Source: Benincasa hispida (taxonomy: Eukaryota > Streptophyta > Magnoliopsida > Cucurbitales > Cucurbitaceae). Taken from it: a stretch of DNA of 64,000 bases. A program made the position numbers and the translations under genes. Under the pieces are notes generated by a model. That model worked only from the letters and a program-made list of their open reading frames with translations. It had not been told where the DNA came from and made no database searches. Where the stretch lies: positions 34,652,134 to 34,716,133 of the forward strand of contig NC_052349.1 in the NCBI RefSeq assembly GCF_009727055.1, in the 5' to 3' direction. Positions 12,601 to 23,040 of this stretch are shown here, piece by piece (the first letter of the stretch is position 1; every line of letters starts with the position of its first letter).

Positions 12601-13503
12601 TCCAGAAGTTTCTTCCCGAGATGTATCCTTCATTGCATCCTTTCCTTCAGCTTCTTCATTTATCTCCCCATCCTCCTCCATCTGTGCTCCAATATTTATT
12701 AAAAGGTAGAGATAAAAAGGGTAAATGTTAAACTATGCAAATGAACGACATGGCAATCATGGTTTGAAGAAAATTATGAGGCCAACCAAGCTCATCTTTC
12801 ATGTTCATTAGGTTATCTAGCATAATTCCTAGCTCTAGCAACAAAACCCAAAGAAAATAAAACATTAAAAAATGTTAAGAACACCCCAGCTAGAAACCCA
12901 AAGAAAACAAACCAATTTCTGAGCCTCACCTTAACAACAGCAGATGATAGCCGCCGCTTAGCAGGAGGCTGGTCTTCAGCATCGTTCCTTTCCCCCTGAA
13001 GCGAAACACTCGAATTATCGGTATATCCTCAATTATTTACAGTGCAATAAAAAAACGAAAGAACTCGTCATGGTCTCCACCCAAATTGCCAAAGGGATGC
13101 AATTAAAACTAAAACCAAGCTTCATGAGGTACGAAATAACAAGAAACATAACGAGTAGAGAGATAATACGCGCGCAAAATAGATACAAAAAGATGAGATT
13201 ATATTACAGGTCGAACAAATCCCCGACGTGGTCCATTAGCGGCGAAGTTTCTTGGGCCAGGTCCGGCAAATCCCACCCTCCGGAGTCCGCGAGGATCACG
13301 AAGCCGTTCTGTAATCTGAAACACCAGCAATGCATCACTGAGTATCGGAAAAAGGAAAGAACGAAACCGAAGAAGAAAATTTGAAGAAAGAGAAAAAATG
13401 AAGAAGAAAAAGGAAGGACCTCCCGTTGTTGACGTTGAAGCTCATCGATCTCTTTGCGAAGATCGTCCTCCGTTTTCTCGACGGCAGCGGCGTTAGTTCC
13501 CAT
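9700..13503 (-). CDS. Pinin-like protein (pinin/SDK/memA domain), splicing-associated
   Basis: Ten exons: 13503..13420, 13315..13208, 12995..12930, 12681..12508, 12407..12294, 11392..11321, 11238..11155, 11055..10955, 10582..10498, 10089..9700; 425 residues. All junctions are GT..AG and phase 0 except phase 2 between exons 8 and 9. The N-terminus has KTEDDLRKEIDELQRQQRE, a coiled coil, then ITERLRDPRGLRR and an RG-rich patch (PRRGFVRP). Residues ~160-320 are the pinin/SDK/memA domain with NKRMLGQLLGTLEKFRKEDK and a long charged helix (AEQRAREESERLRQQ). The C-terminus is acidic (EDEDDVEDINVGEDD). In animals pinin associates with the exon junction complex and SR proteins in nuclear speckles; plant members are named by homology. 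An unusual T/G homopolymer precedes exon 6. The start is the first ATG and fits the family N-terminus. Confidence 0.93.
11411..11452 (-). repeat. Homopolymer tract T20-G16 upstream of pinin exon 6 acceptor
   Basis: On the + strand this is a C run (with one A) followed by a run of about 20 A; on the sense strand it is T20 then G16-T-G6, ending about 20 bases before the exon 6 acceptor (AG at 11394-11393). Exact lengths are unreliable in any assembly. Confidence 0.8.
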
Positions 13504-13760
13504 TGGAAGGATCTTGTATGGAACTGTGAACAGAGAGGAGGAAGAAGAAAGTAGAGACTTTCAAGTTCCAGTGTTTCGCTTCGCCAAAAACCCTTTCAAG
13601 GAGCTGTTTTCTCTTTTTCTTTTTTTCCCTCGGACTCTCAAAAAGTGCGTTTTTCACTCTTTTGTTCGTTTGAATTCATTGCGGCCCATTTTGCCTAAAG
13701 CCCAATATGACCCAAAAGGCCTCAAACCGTTTTCGTTTGCTCAATATATTTGAATCGCAC
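13504..13760 (-). promoter_or_regulatory. Pinin-like gene 5' UTR and core promoter with site II elements
   Basis: Reading on the minus strand, TGGGCC (13688-13683) and TGGGCT (13704-13699) lie about 185-200 bases upstream of the ATG. These TGGGCY words are site II elements bound by TCP factors and are common in promoters of plant housekeeping genes (established knowledge). A purine/pyrimidine-rich leader with no TATA box near the expected place lies between them and the ATG. Assignment is by position and motif only. Confidence 0.5.
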
Positions 13761-14423
13761 TTTTATGAAAAGTAGAGGGTAGAAAATCAAAACTCTCAAC
13801 TTAAGGTTGATAGCATTCAACTATGTTCGTGTTGGTTAAAATTATCGATGAAATATGTAAACTTTTTATCAATTAGTTAAGAAGAAATGTTGCACTCATC
13901 TCCATGCATTCCATGAAGAGAGAAAAATACAATACATACATAGGTATGTACTATATATATAACAACAAATTTAACACACCAACTTGTGATTAGACATTAC
14001 AACAATGAAAATTTGACATATATTAACTTGTGATTAGACACTTGAGTGAACTATAACAATGCATGTATTCGAGTATTTTTTTTCTTTAATTAATTTATGT
14101 TGTTATAAGCAAATTAAGATCTAAGGGATATAATCGATATTAAACATACACATAGTAACAAAACTAATAAAATAACAAGCTACAAAGGAAAAGCAACAAA
14201 TAAGGTCATAACCAAAATCAGTTTTAAGAAAATGTATCAGTTTGAGTTGTGCAATCGAGGGCGAGACCAATTAAATGTCCAATGGGGCAAGCCATTTGCT
14301 TGCCAAGCCAGTAAATACACCAACGACTTACGTAGAGACAATATATGTAATCTCTCATTTCAATGCAACATAACAACCTCTATTAAGAAAGCTTATTGAG
14401 TAATATTATTTTTCTAGTGTATT
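13761..14423. other. AT-rich spacer
   Basis: No exon recognised. Low-complexity AT sequence with two occurrences of AACTTGTGATTAGACA (about 13981 and 14026) about 45 bases apart. Confidence 0.4.
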
Positions 14424-14775
14424 TGTTAAGTGTTGTTTTTGTGAAAATTGTTTTATGAAGTAAAATAAGCTCAAACATTCAACCATATATTCAACAGTAG
14501 TTCACATTTCTTTTTCTTTACAGTTTGTTATTGTAACTATTTGTATCAGACAAATGTATAAATAAGCATCATTTACAATTTGTAGAAAAACATACAAAGG
14601 CTTACAAGAAAGCTAGTAATTTGTAAAGAAAAAATGTGACTTAGCTCTTGAATAAAAACTCTTATCCTTCCCGTGGATGTAGGCATCGTTTGCCGAACCA
14701 CGTATATCATCGTGTAGATCTCTTCCTTCTCTTTTCTTTTACAAGATTGCATGTTCTTCATCTTCTTCATTCACA
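14424..14775 (+). repeat. Probable 5' LTR of copia element 1 (~350 bp)
   Basis: It starts TGTTAAGTG and ends near ATTCACA. It contains a TATA-like TGTATAAATAAGC (14553-14565), a downstream AATAAAA (14652-14658) and the stretch CCGTGGATGTAGGCATCG (14670-14687), which resembles the conserved end of many plant Ty1-copia LTRs. A good primer binding site is not visible after it, and the matching 3' LTR is missing, so the borders are inferred. Confidence 0.5.
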
Positions 14776-17700
14776 CGGAAATCGCTCGAAACAATCAGAA
14801 AGAAAGAAAGGGTTAGCAAAGTATTCTGCAAAACGATAAAGAGAATGAGAGAGAAAGAAATTAATTGTTCTGAAAATCTCATCAGAAACAGAATAGCCAT
14901 TCACTTCTATCAGACAAAAGATCGTGGACAAAGGAGGATCAAGTTTTCTACCAAACCAATTTAATTTTGGGGCAAAATAACTTGGTGGATCACGATTTGG
15001 ATCAGCAAACAGGGCCAACATTTTATCATTTGGGCTTTCCCAATTCATAATTTCAAGTGTGCAGACCCAACATTTTATCATCTGTGTAATTATTTATGTT
15101 ATTCTCGATATCTTATATATAGAGTTCACTATTTTTTTTTTATCATAATATATAAATATCAAAACCTTTTATGACAATTTCATCTCTCTCTGTTCAAAAC
15201 TTTAGATGGTACCAAGGTTAGAGTTTAATGACTTCAAAGTTTTTTTCCACCAATATTGGTGTCATCTTCAACAACATTCGATTTGATTTGTTCTTCTCAA
15301 AATTCAAAGCCAATTAATCCTTGAAGCAAAGTAAATACTATGAGATTAGATGAAGAAAATTATCAACTACGGAAAGTTAATTCTTGTTGCATTTTGTGGC
15401 ATGACTTACAAAGTTTCATTGATGAAGATATTTAAATACTGGCAAAGACGATAAACATTGAAAATGAATCTTCTTCTATTCCTTCTCCAAATCTTGAGTA
15501 TGCTTTCTAGGTTCTCTGGGATAATTTAATCACTTCCAGTTCTTTGGATCTATGGAAAACGAAGTGTTATTAGAAGTTCTTGATTGCAAAATTGCCAACG
15601 AAATATAAAAGAGTCTTAAAACTCGTTTTTCCTCGAAGAATGTTGCTCGTGTGATGCAGTTGCAATCAAAGCTAGAAAACGTGAAGAAGAGTAATCATAC
15701 TCTCAGAGATTATTTTCAAACCATCAAGATTCTTGTTGATTCATTAACATTGCACATTTTATCTAGCTTGGAATGAAATATGATTCCACTGTTTCTGTAA
15801 TGTCTGAAAGAGAGAAACACTCCATGTCTACAAAAAAAAAGTCTATTCTATGTTACTCATCCAAGAGAGTTGGATTGAAAGTCACGCCTCCATTAATTTA
15901 GATGGAACTTTACCATCTGTGAACTATGTTGTTTAGGTCATCCATCTTATATTACTGATAAACACATTTTTTATTCTTGTAAAATTTCTTACCCTCGTAA
16001 TAAAAAATGTCTTTTTCATACATGTGTTGTTGGAAAGATTCATACTGTACATCTTGTTGACTCCATTACACAATATTCTTCTTCTTCATAATCAGTTGTT
16101 GTCGATTTATGTGGACCAACTTTTGTCACTTCTAAAAATGGCTTCCAATACTATATTATTTTGTTGATATATACAATAACTTCTTAATTGTTTTATCTTA
16201 CATCTTCAAAATGATGGAGGGGCAGAGTTTCGTCCTTTTATTCCTTTTCTTAAAACCAATGGAATAACGCACCGTACTACTTGTCCCTATACTTCTCAAC
16301 AGAATGGTATCGTAGAACGTAAGTATAGACATATTGTAGATACTAGTCTTACGTACCTTACATTCTCATGCATCTTTGAATCTAGAATTTTGGGATGATG
16401 CATTTTCTCTAGCAATTTATCTCATTAACAGACTTCCTACTATAGTTCATCCATTTATTTCACTTTTGAAGAAGTTATTCAACATCAAACCAATTTATTC
16501 ATTTCTTAAAATGTTTGGATGTCTATGTTAACCACCTCTACAACCCTATAATCATCATAAAATTGAACCAAAATCTATCCCTTATATTTTTGTTGGATAT
16601 AGCAATGTTCATAAAGTGTATAAATATTTATCTTCTTTTGGACTTTCTATACATATCAAGACATGTCCGATTCTCTGAATTTTTCTTTCTAGCTTTATCC
16701 CATCCTTTTTTTTTATCTAATTCATCTAGTTCTCTTCAACTATTTCCTCTACTCTTTTAATTAACCCTAAACTTTCCTCATTTTTTGCTGCAAATAGTAC
16801 TTTACGTCACTCTTCTCTACTACCTACTACCACTATGTGTCCTTTATAACCTACTCAATCTAGTTCAATGACAAATCCTTTATCTTATCCTCAATCTCAA
16901 CCTTTTATTTCACCCACTTCTAATGGTTCTTGTCATCTACTTTGTTGTGATCTATCTTCTTCTTTACCCATGACTTCTTTGTCTTCAAATAACTGCTCTT
17001 CTTCTAACCAATTTTCATCTCTACCGACTTATTCTTCTTTGGCTCCATCTAATGATGATTCCCCATTACCTGCGTCTATTTCTAATGAGATTGACAACCA
17101 ACATTCTATGATTACTCCGTTTAATGCTAGAATTTTTTAAACCAAAAGTGGTGCTGACAGAATATATTAAAATTGAACCACCACAATGAAAGATGCTTTG
17201 AAATGTCCTCATTGGGTCAAAACGATGAATACTGAACATGATACTTTGGTGGATAATAAAACATGGACCTTGGTTCCACCTCCAAATAATAATATCATTG
17301 GTTGCAAATGGTTATTTAAGATCAAACACAACTTAGATGGCACCATTGCTAGTTATAAAGCAAGATTAGTAGCTAAAGATTTTCATTAGGAAGTTAATCT
17401 CGATTATACAAGAACTTTTAACCATGTGGTCAAACATAAAACTATTAAAGTATTGCTAACTTTGTCTCTTGTCGTTTAGATGGCAATTAAAGTGGATATA
17501 AACAATGTTTTCCTCTGCGGTTTGTGTTGGATTATTTCACATTTTTCTTTAGTGAAAGGCCCATTAAATGGGCAAAATAGGTTTTATTTTAAGACTTATA
17601 AAACAATCTGGTTTTGTGTATTACAAAAATCGAGAGACAAAAAGCAGTGAAGAAGAATTAGAGAAAAACTTTCTTCTGTACAATAACGTATTTCAGCCAT

Positions 17701-18906
17701 TTGGGGATCGATTTGTGGTCCGATCAAACTAAAATTTTGACAGTGTATTTTTGGCATGAGCGTTTTCAAACTGGACAGTGGAGATTTCATTTGGAGCTAC
17801 CTACAGTTAGATACTGTGGATAATTAGTTGTCACTTCAAGTGAGACATTTTTAATTTTATTCATCACTATTTGTTGTCATTTGTTGTCGAGATTGTTAAT
17901 CTTGAGATATTTATTCGTGTGTGTCTCTAGTTGTGACTAGGAAAAACTTGTTGTAACCCATTATTGATCATAGTGGATATTTTGACTTTGGTCCGTAGTT
18001 TTTCGCTCCACACATTGAGGGGGTTTTTCCACATTAAAATTCCTTGTGTCCTTACTTGATTATTATTGTTGTTGCTAGTTGATTAGTATTCTATTAGATT
18101 CACACAAGAGTGAGATAATTGATCTGAAAGACATAGCGTTTTATCCCAACAACTTGCTCATTGAAGAAGTTTTTAATGACAACTTCCTGTTTTGATTCTT
18201 CCAAGAATAATCAGATGGTGTGCAAACTCTATAAGGCTTTTTATGGACTCAAACAAGCGTCAAGGGCTTGGTTTGAGCAATTAACCTCTTATCTTCATTC
18301 TTTTGATTGCTATATCTTGGTTTATGTTGATGATGTAGTATAATCGAAAATTCATCAATTGGTATAAATAATATTGTTAAACATTTACATAATCAGTTTG
18401 CTTTGACAGATCTTTAAAAGCTTTTCTTGGAGTATAAGTATCTTATACACATACTAGAGAAATTTCTTATCTCAAAAGAGCTATATCTCAGATCTTCTCT
18501 ATGAGACTAAGTTGCATGAAGCAGAACAAATTTCAACTTCTATGCTTCGTGGGTCTATTTTATTAGTTCATCAAGGTGAAAAGTTTCATGATTATCTTTA
18601 TAGAAGTACTGTAGGGGCACATGGATTACATGTTCTATTAACAAAGTTTGTTAGTTCATGCATGCCTCTACATTAGCTCATTGGCAAGATGTAAAGCATA
18701 TTTCTGTGCTATTTAGAAGCTACTCTTGATCATATAACATTTTTAAGAAGCCTGTTATTACAAGGATTTGATCTGATTCAGACTAGGCATCAAACCCATA
18801 TGAGAGAAAATCAACTTCTGGATACTATGATTACTTTAAAGGAAATACTATTACATTTTCTTCAAATAAACAACATATTATTTCAAGATCAAACACAAAA
18901 GCAAAG
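14776..18906 (+). mobile_element. Copia element 1, degraded internal region
   Basis: This is the inside of an old Ty1-copia retrotransposon on the + strand. Gag-like remnants lie at 15200-15950. Integrase is visible at about 16260-16600 (PYTSQQNGIVERKYRH, then IPYIFVGYSNVHKVYKYL). Reverse transcriptase follows at 17186-17520 (HDTLVDNKTWTLVPPPNNN, GCKWLFKIKHNLDGTI, YKARLVAKDFH) and resumes at 18152-18343 (KLYKAFYGLKQASRAWFEQL, then the catalytic YVDD). RNase H-side remnants run to ~18900 (LHEAEQISTSM, LYRSTVGAHGL). Many stops and frameshifts make it non-functional. The order Gag-IN-RT-RH defines copia. The RT is split by a solo LTR at 17525-18151. The 3' LTR is absent; at 18907 the sequence jumps into another family's LTR. 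Confidence 0.85.
17525..18151 (+). repeat. Solo LTR (627 bp) inside copia element 1 RT
   Basis: It begins TGTTGGATT and ends ATCCCAACA, the TG..CA form with short inverted ends of an LTR. The RT frame runs into it as FLCGL and resumes immediately after it as LIEEVF, so removal restores the coding order. Flanking pentamers are GTTTG and ACTTG, only three of five identical, as expected for an old insertion. There is no internal coding region, hence a solo LTR formed by LTR-LTR recombination. Confidence 0.75.
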
Positions 18907-18911
18907 GGATT

Positions 18912-20330
18912 GTTACAAGGGATTGTCCTTTGATTTGTATGGGTGAGAGTGGCCAGTTCGCCGGCTCATTAAGCCTACCATTTTAGGGACAAGATCGAGT
19001 GGGGAGCTGAGAACATAAGAATACAAGATGGATTTCACTCCTTCCCAACTTTAAGGTAAGTAGATGAATGTTTCTTTAAGTGGTGTCTCTGGGACTTAAA
19101 CAAAGGACTCTATCCTCTCACTAGCCCGAGTAGGGTTTTCATTTAATGGTTGAACCATAAACAAGTTATTCATTAGAGAAGCACTGGTATTTAATGATAC
19201 AGAAGTGACCTAGGGGTAAAACGATAATTTTAACCCAGCTAGTGTCACGAACACTCGTGAAGGACTTGCTGTTGTTGGTCTATATCCATGGACAGAAAAA
19301 TATATCTACAGTGAGAATGGTATAGTTGCGGGTCTTTAATGGAGTGTACCCACAGTTAACGATTACTGACTAATGTGGTTAATGAGTTTAGCCAATTAAT
19401 CTTATATAGCTGGAGCTTCTGATCTGTAGTTTCATGAGATCTAATTCCTAGCTCGTAAAGGGAATTGAGATAACCATGTTTTGAATAGAGTTTTAAATGT
19501 TCAAATTCACTTAGAAAAATAATATAATGTATAATGATACATTATAATATAAACTTTATATATTATTTACACTTTATAATAAAGTTAATTTTGAAAATGA
19601 TTCAAAATTAATTTGTGGTAGAATTAAATATTTGAAGCAGTGCAAATATTAATTTAATATGAATTAGATTCATCTTAAAATTATAGGTTGAAATTAATGT
19701 GTATTTGATGCACATTAAAACTATAGGTTACAAGAGAAATACAACTGGATATGATTCATTTGTATGTTAAATCAAATATTTGATATTTAATTTGATAATT
19801 ATTTAATTAGAGAATTAAATAATTATTTAATTTGATTTAATTAATTGAATTAAAACTATAGGTTGTATGAGATATGTTTAATTTAAATATGATTTAAATG
19901 AAATCATTGATTAAATAAGATTTAATTAATTATTAATTTATTTAATACAAAATTAAAAGTTAACTCCTATGTTGGGAGTTAACAGAAACATGGAATGATT
20001 CCCATGTTTCACTCTGTCTCTCTCTTTGTGATTATAATCGTGCAATTTTTTGAAGAACGCAAGGTGATTGATTTTTTATAGACACAGAACGATTTTGTGA
20101 ACATACTTTCTCTCCAAAAGAAATTCTCCTTCCTTCTTCCTAGTTGTTATTTGGTTCCCACAAACCTATAATCCTCAATTCTTAGAGAATAAGGAGGAAA
20201 CCTTTTTTAGTGATATTGTTCTCAATCCCAATTGAAAAATTGGTGTTTTTAATTTAGTTCTACAAAAGTAAGCAACGTTTCCCTTTTCTCTGTAGATTTA
20301 ATTCTATAGCATGCTTAACCTAGTTTAATA
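18912..20330 (+). repeat. Truncated LTR of the A-type copia family
   Basis: The sequence matches the 3' three quarters of the LTR at 31368-33203 in motif order: GGGATTGTCCTTTGATTTGT, AAGCCTACCATTTTAGG, GGTAAGTAGATGA, AACAAGTTATTCATTAGAG, GAGTGTACCCACAGTTAACG, then AT-rich sequence and a CT-rich leader ending near AGCATGCTTAACC. The first ~495 bases of the LTR are missing, and no primer binding site follows. It is a fragment, not a full element. Confidence 0.75.
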
Positions 20331-20399
20331 ATACAGTAGGCTGTTTATTTTTTGTCTCTGTAATGTTTTCTGAATTTCCCAATGTATTGGTATGTCAAA

Positions 20400-20866
20400 A
20401 TACTTAAATTGATAGCGAGTAATGGTCCTTGATTCTTCCACTGTGTTAGGGTTTTCAACCATTAGTCGAAATCCAAAATTGGTCATCGGAGTTGGTCGCA
20501 CGAAGGTGGTTGTTGGAATTGGGTTACCGGAATTGTCATCGAAGGTGGTTGCCAAAGCTTGGAATTGGTCGTCGGAGTTGTTATCAGATGTGGTTGTCGG
20601 AGCTCAAAGTTGGTTCCTAGAGTGTGGCAGCGATAATTGTCGACAACAGTCGATGGGTGGGGTCATTAAAAATATTGAAAGAAGAAAAAGATTAGGCGAG
20701 TTGGGATGAGTTGGTAAAATATACCAACTCAACTCCACCAACATTTAAAGTTGGTTGGCCAAACATTAAGTTGGTATATTATACCAACTTAACTCAACTC
20801 ATGTTGGCAAGCCAACTACCTCCATACATATATATACCTACTTTTACCATAAGTATAAACTTTTTG
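20400..20866 (+). repeat. Hairpin-bearing repetitive element with TTGGTCGTCGGAGTTG words
   Basis: Between 20460 and 20620 short words such as GTTGGTCG, GGTGGTTG and TCGGAGTTG recur, giving an apparent Val/Gly-rich open frame (20422-20709) that is not a recognisable protein. Two perfect hairpins follow: GAGTTGGTA/TACCAACTC (20708-20730) and TTAAGTTGGTAT/ATACCAACTTAA (20766-20792). The whole looks like a non-autonomous repeat rather than a gene. Confidence 0.5.
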
Positions 20867-21332
20867 GGCCACGTTTACCAAATCGTAATGAAAAGTGGCA
20901 ATTATAACGAGTATGAATCGCAAATGTAATTGGGCTGTTTTGTTATCACATTTACTTATATAAATCTATCACATTTACTATTACTGTTACCGCTAGACCC
21001 TAGTGGTAACAATAACGATAACGATAATAATAATAGTAACAATAAATATGAAATATTCACAATTCTAATACTATAACAACAACAATATTCATAATGGTAA
21101 AGTAATGGAAACGATAATATCTAATAGGTCCTACGTAAATTTCAAATGCAATCAAATTGAGCATGTTTCATTCCTTAATTAGATTGCGTTATTTGATTAC
21201 ATAATTCAAAGTAGACCCCACATTTCATAATAATTGCATAATACAGATAAACAATAACAAGCGTAATTAAATGGGACTCACTTTTTAGATTACCATTGAT
21301 ATATTACATTTACAAGTGGGTAAACGTGATCT
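20867..21332 (-). repeat. MITE-like element, copy 2 (~466 bp)
   Basis: The left end GGCCACGTTTACC pairs with the right end GGTAAACGTGATC as an imperfect inverted repeat. Its right end, read on the minus strand (ATGGTAATCTAAAAAGTG), matches the left part of the copy at 2613-3079, so the two copies face opposite ways and have nearly the same length. Non-coding. Confidence 0.6.
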
Positions 21333-21916
21333 TAATGTAATCCTTAGATGAGTTTTCTAATTAGTTCCTAAATTGTGTTTATTTAGTTTCTATATGTATA
21401 AATATTTAAGGTAACTATTAAGTTTTCAAATTAACATTATTTCATTGGAAAGTTATTCTCTTAAAGTTTACTACTTATACAGGTGATAATCTTGAGTCAA
21501 AAGACAATCTTAAGTCGAAAGACGATATTAGTAAGAGTAATTCTATAAATACAAAAAACATAAGTATTTACAATCTATAGCAAAAAAATTGTCAAGGGAA
21601 GTGGAGTTTTCTTTCTTTCTTTTTTCTTTTTCTTTTTTTTTTTTTCAAAATTCTTAAAATATCCTTGCAATTTGAAATCTGTGTGTCCTCACCTATGGCT
21701 TCTTCCTCATTATTCTTCAACTTCTTCCTCGACGTTCTTCATCGAAGACATTCTTCCTCGACCATGATACAATTTCTTCCTTGATTTTTTTCTTTGATTT
21801 TCTGCGCGTATAGGTTTATGGTTCTTCCGCGATTCTCTTCTTTGATTTTCTGCATGCGTCCGACTATGGCCTCTTCCTCGTCCATGGTGTCGTGGTTCCT
21901 CGACCACGCTATTCAT
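21333..21916. other. Spacer with low-complexity CTTC-rich tract
   Basis: AT-rich sequence, a long T/C tract (21605-21650) and a CTTCCTCG-rich stretch (21695-21915) that gives an apparent Arg/Glu-rich frame on the minus strand (21710-21916). The composition, not protein similarity, explains the open frame; no gene is called. Confidence 0.45.
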
Positions 21917-22240
21917 CTCGTGAAGTTCGTTTCACAAGATGAACTTCACGAGACAAAAGATAAAAATGATATAAAGTTGAGTTCATTGAGTTCGTTTCTT
22001 GTGAAGTTCGTCTCATGAAGTAACTTCACGAGACAAAAGATAGAACTGACGTGAAGTTGAGTTTGTTGAATTCATTTATCGTGAAGTTTGTCTTGTAAAA
22101 TAACTTCACGAGATGAATTTCACGAGATAAAAGACAGAAATGACGTGAAGTTGAGTTCGTTGAATTCATTTCTCGTGGAGTTCGTCTCGTGAAATAATTT
22201 CACGAGACAAATGACATAAATGACGTAAAGTTAAGTTCAT
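21917..22240 (+). repeat. Tandem array, about four units of ~80-94 bp, each with an inverted repeat
   Basis: Units share CGTGAAGTTCGTCTCGTG-like, AACTTCACGAGACAAAAGA, ATGACGTGAAGTTGAG and TTGAATTCATTT blocks in the same order. Within each unit CGTGAAGTT is followed by AACTTCACG, so every unit can fold back. The third unit has an extra ~12 bases repeating the CACGAGAT block. No coding potential. Confidence 0.8.
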
Positions 22241-22379
22241 TAATGAGATGCATCTAATTGCTTTTTTATAGTTTGAATTACATCTAATGAGATGCATATT
22301 GTTATCCTCAAATGCTTGTTCTGGTATTGCATTATTGTTTGATGTTCATGTTTCTGTTCCATATGTTTAAACATATAAC

Positions 22380-23040
22380 AACCAGTCTATATTCTATCAT
22401 TGGTTATCACTCACTATTAGCATTCAATAAACATTGGTAAACTTCTATCACAGTCTATTGCTAATAGACAATAATGTCTATCAGCGATAGATAGATACTG
22501 TCTATTGCAAACCATGAAATGTGATATACAGTGATAGTGTCTATCACTGTCTATCAAGTACCTTTTTATATACTAAAGCACGACATCAAGTGTAAGTAGT
22601 CTATGAATGAAAAAAATACAAACTGTAAAAGAAATACCAATTGTAAGTAACCCTCAACTAAACATATCTAAGAAAACATATGTATACATTGGTAATGGTA
22701 TGAATGATAGACAACATACAACACTTAATGTCGCATATAGACACTGATAGTAGTCTATTAGTGTCTATTTGTAATAGATATTGCTAGAGTTCTATTACTT
22801 TCTATGTACTTCTTTTTTTTTGTATTACAACATGACTAAACCATGAAGTGGATCCTATAAGCAAACTAAACTAAAACAAAACAAATATCAAAACATATAC
22901 AATCTAATAATTAGCCCCTAGACAAACAATCAAATATGAAAACATATACAACCAGACCAAATATATATGAGAAAATGTTCCATCACTTTATATCATTGAT
23001 AGACAGTGATACACGGCTATCAATGTCTATCATAGGTTTG
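22380..23040. repeat. TCTATC/GATAGA-rich repeat region
   Basis: Short inverted and direct words recur: GTCTATTGCTAATAGAC (22463-22479), TCTATCAGCGATAGATAG (22482-22499), GATAGTGTCTATCACTG (22534-22550), AGTCTATTAGTGTC (22752-22765) and ATAGACAGTGATACAC (22998-23013). The pattern suggests a decayed satellite or MITE cluster. Nothing coding. Confidence 0.55.

Noticed and set aside
13070..13384. 104-codon + strand frame over pinin exon 2
   Set aside because: Shadow of the minus-strand exon, which has clean splice sites and a conserved peptide.
14767..15081. 104-codon minus-strand frame
   Set aside because: It lies in the leader of copia element 1 between LTR and gag; no recognisable domain.
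16868..17140. Ser-rich 90-codon frame as a separate gene
   Set aside because: It is the low-complexity linker between integrase and RT of copia element 1.
21710..21916. Arg/Glu-rich minus-strand protein
   Set aside because: Compositional artefact of a CTTC-rich tract.
21917..22240. CRISPR-like array
   Set aside because: Units are contiguous with no unique spacers, in a plant nuclear genome.
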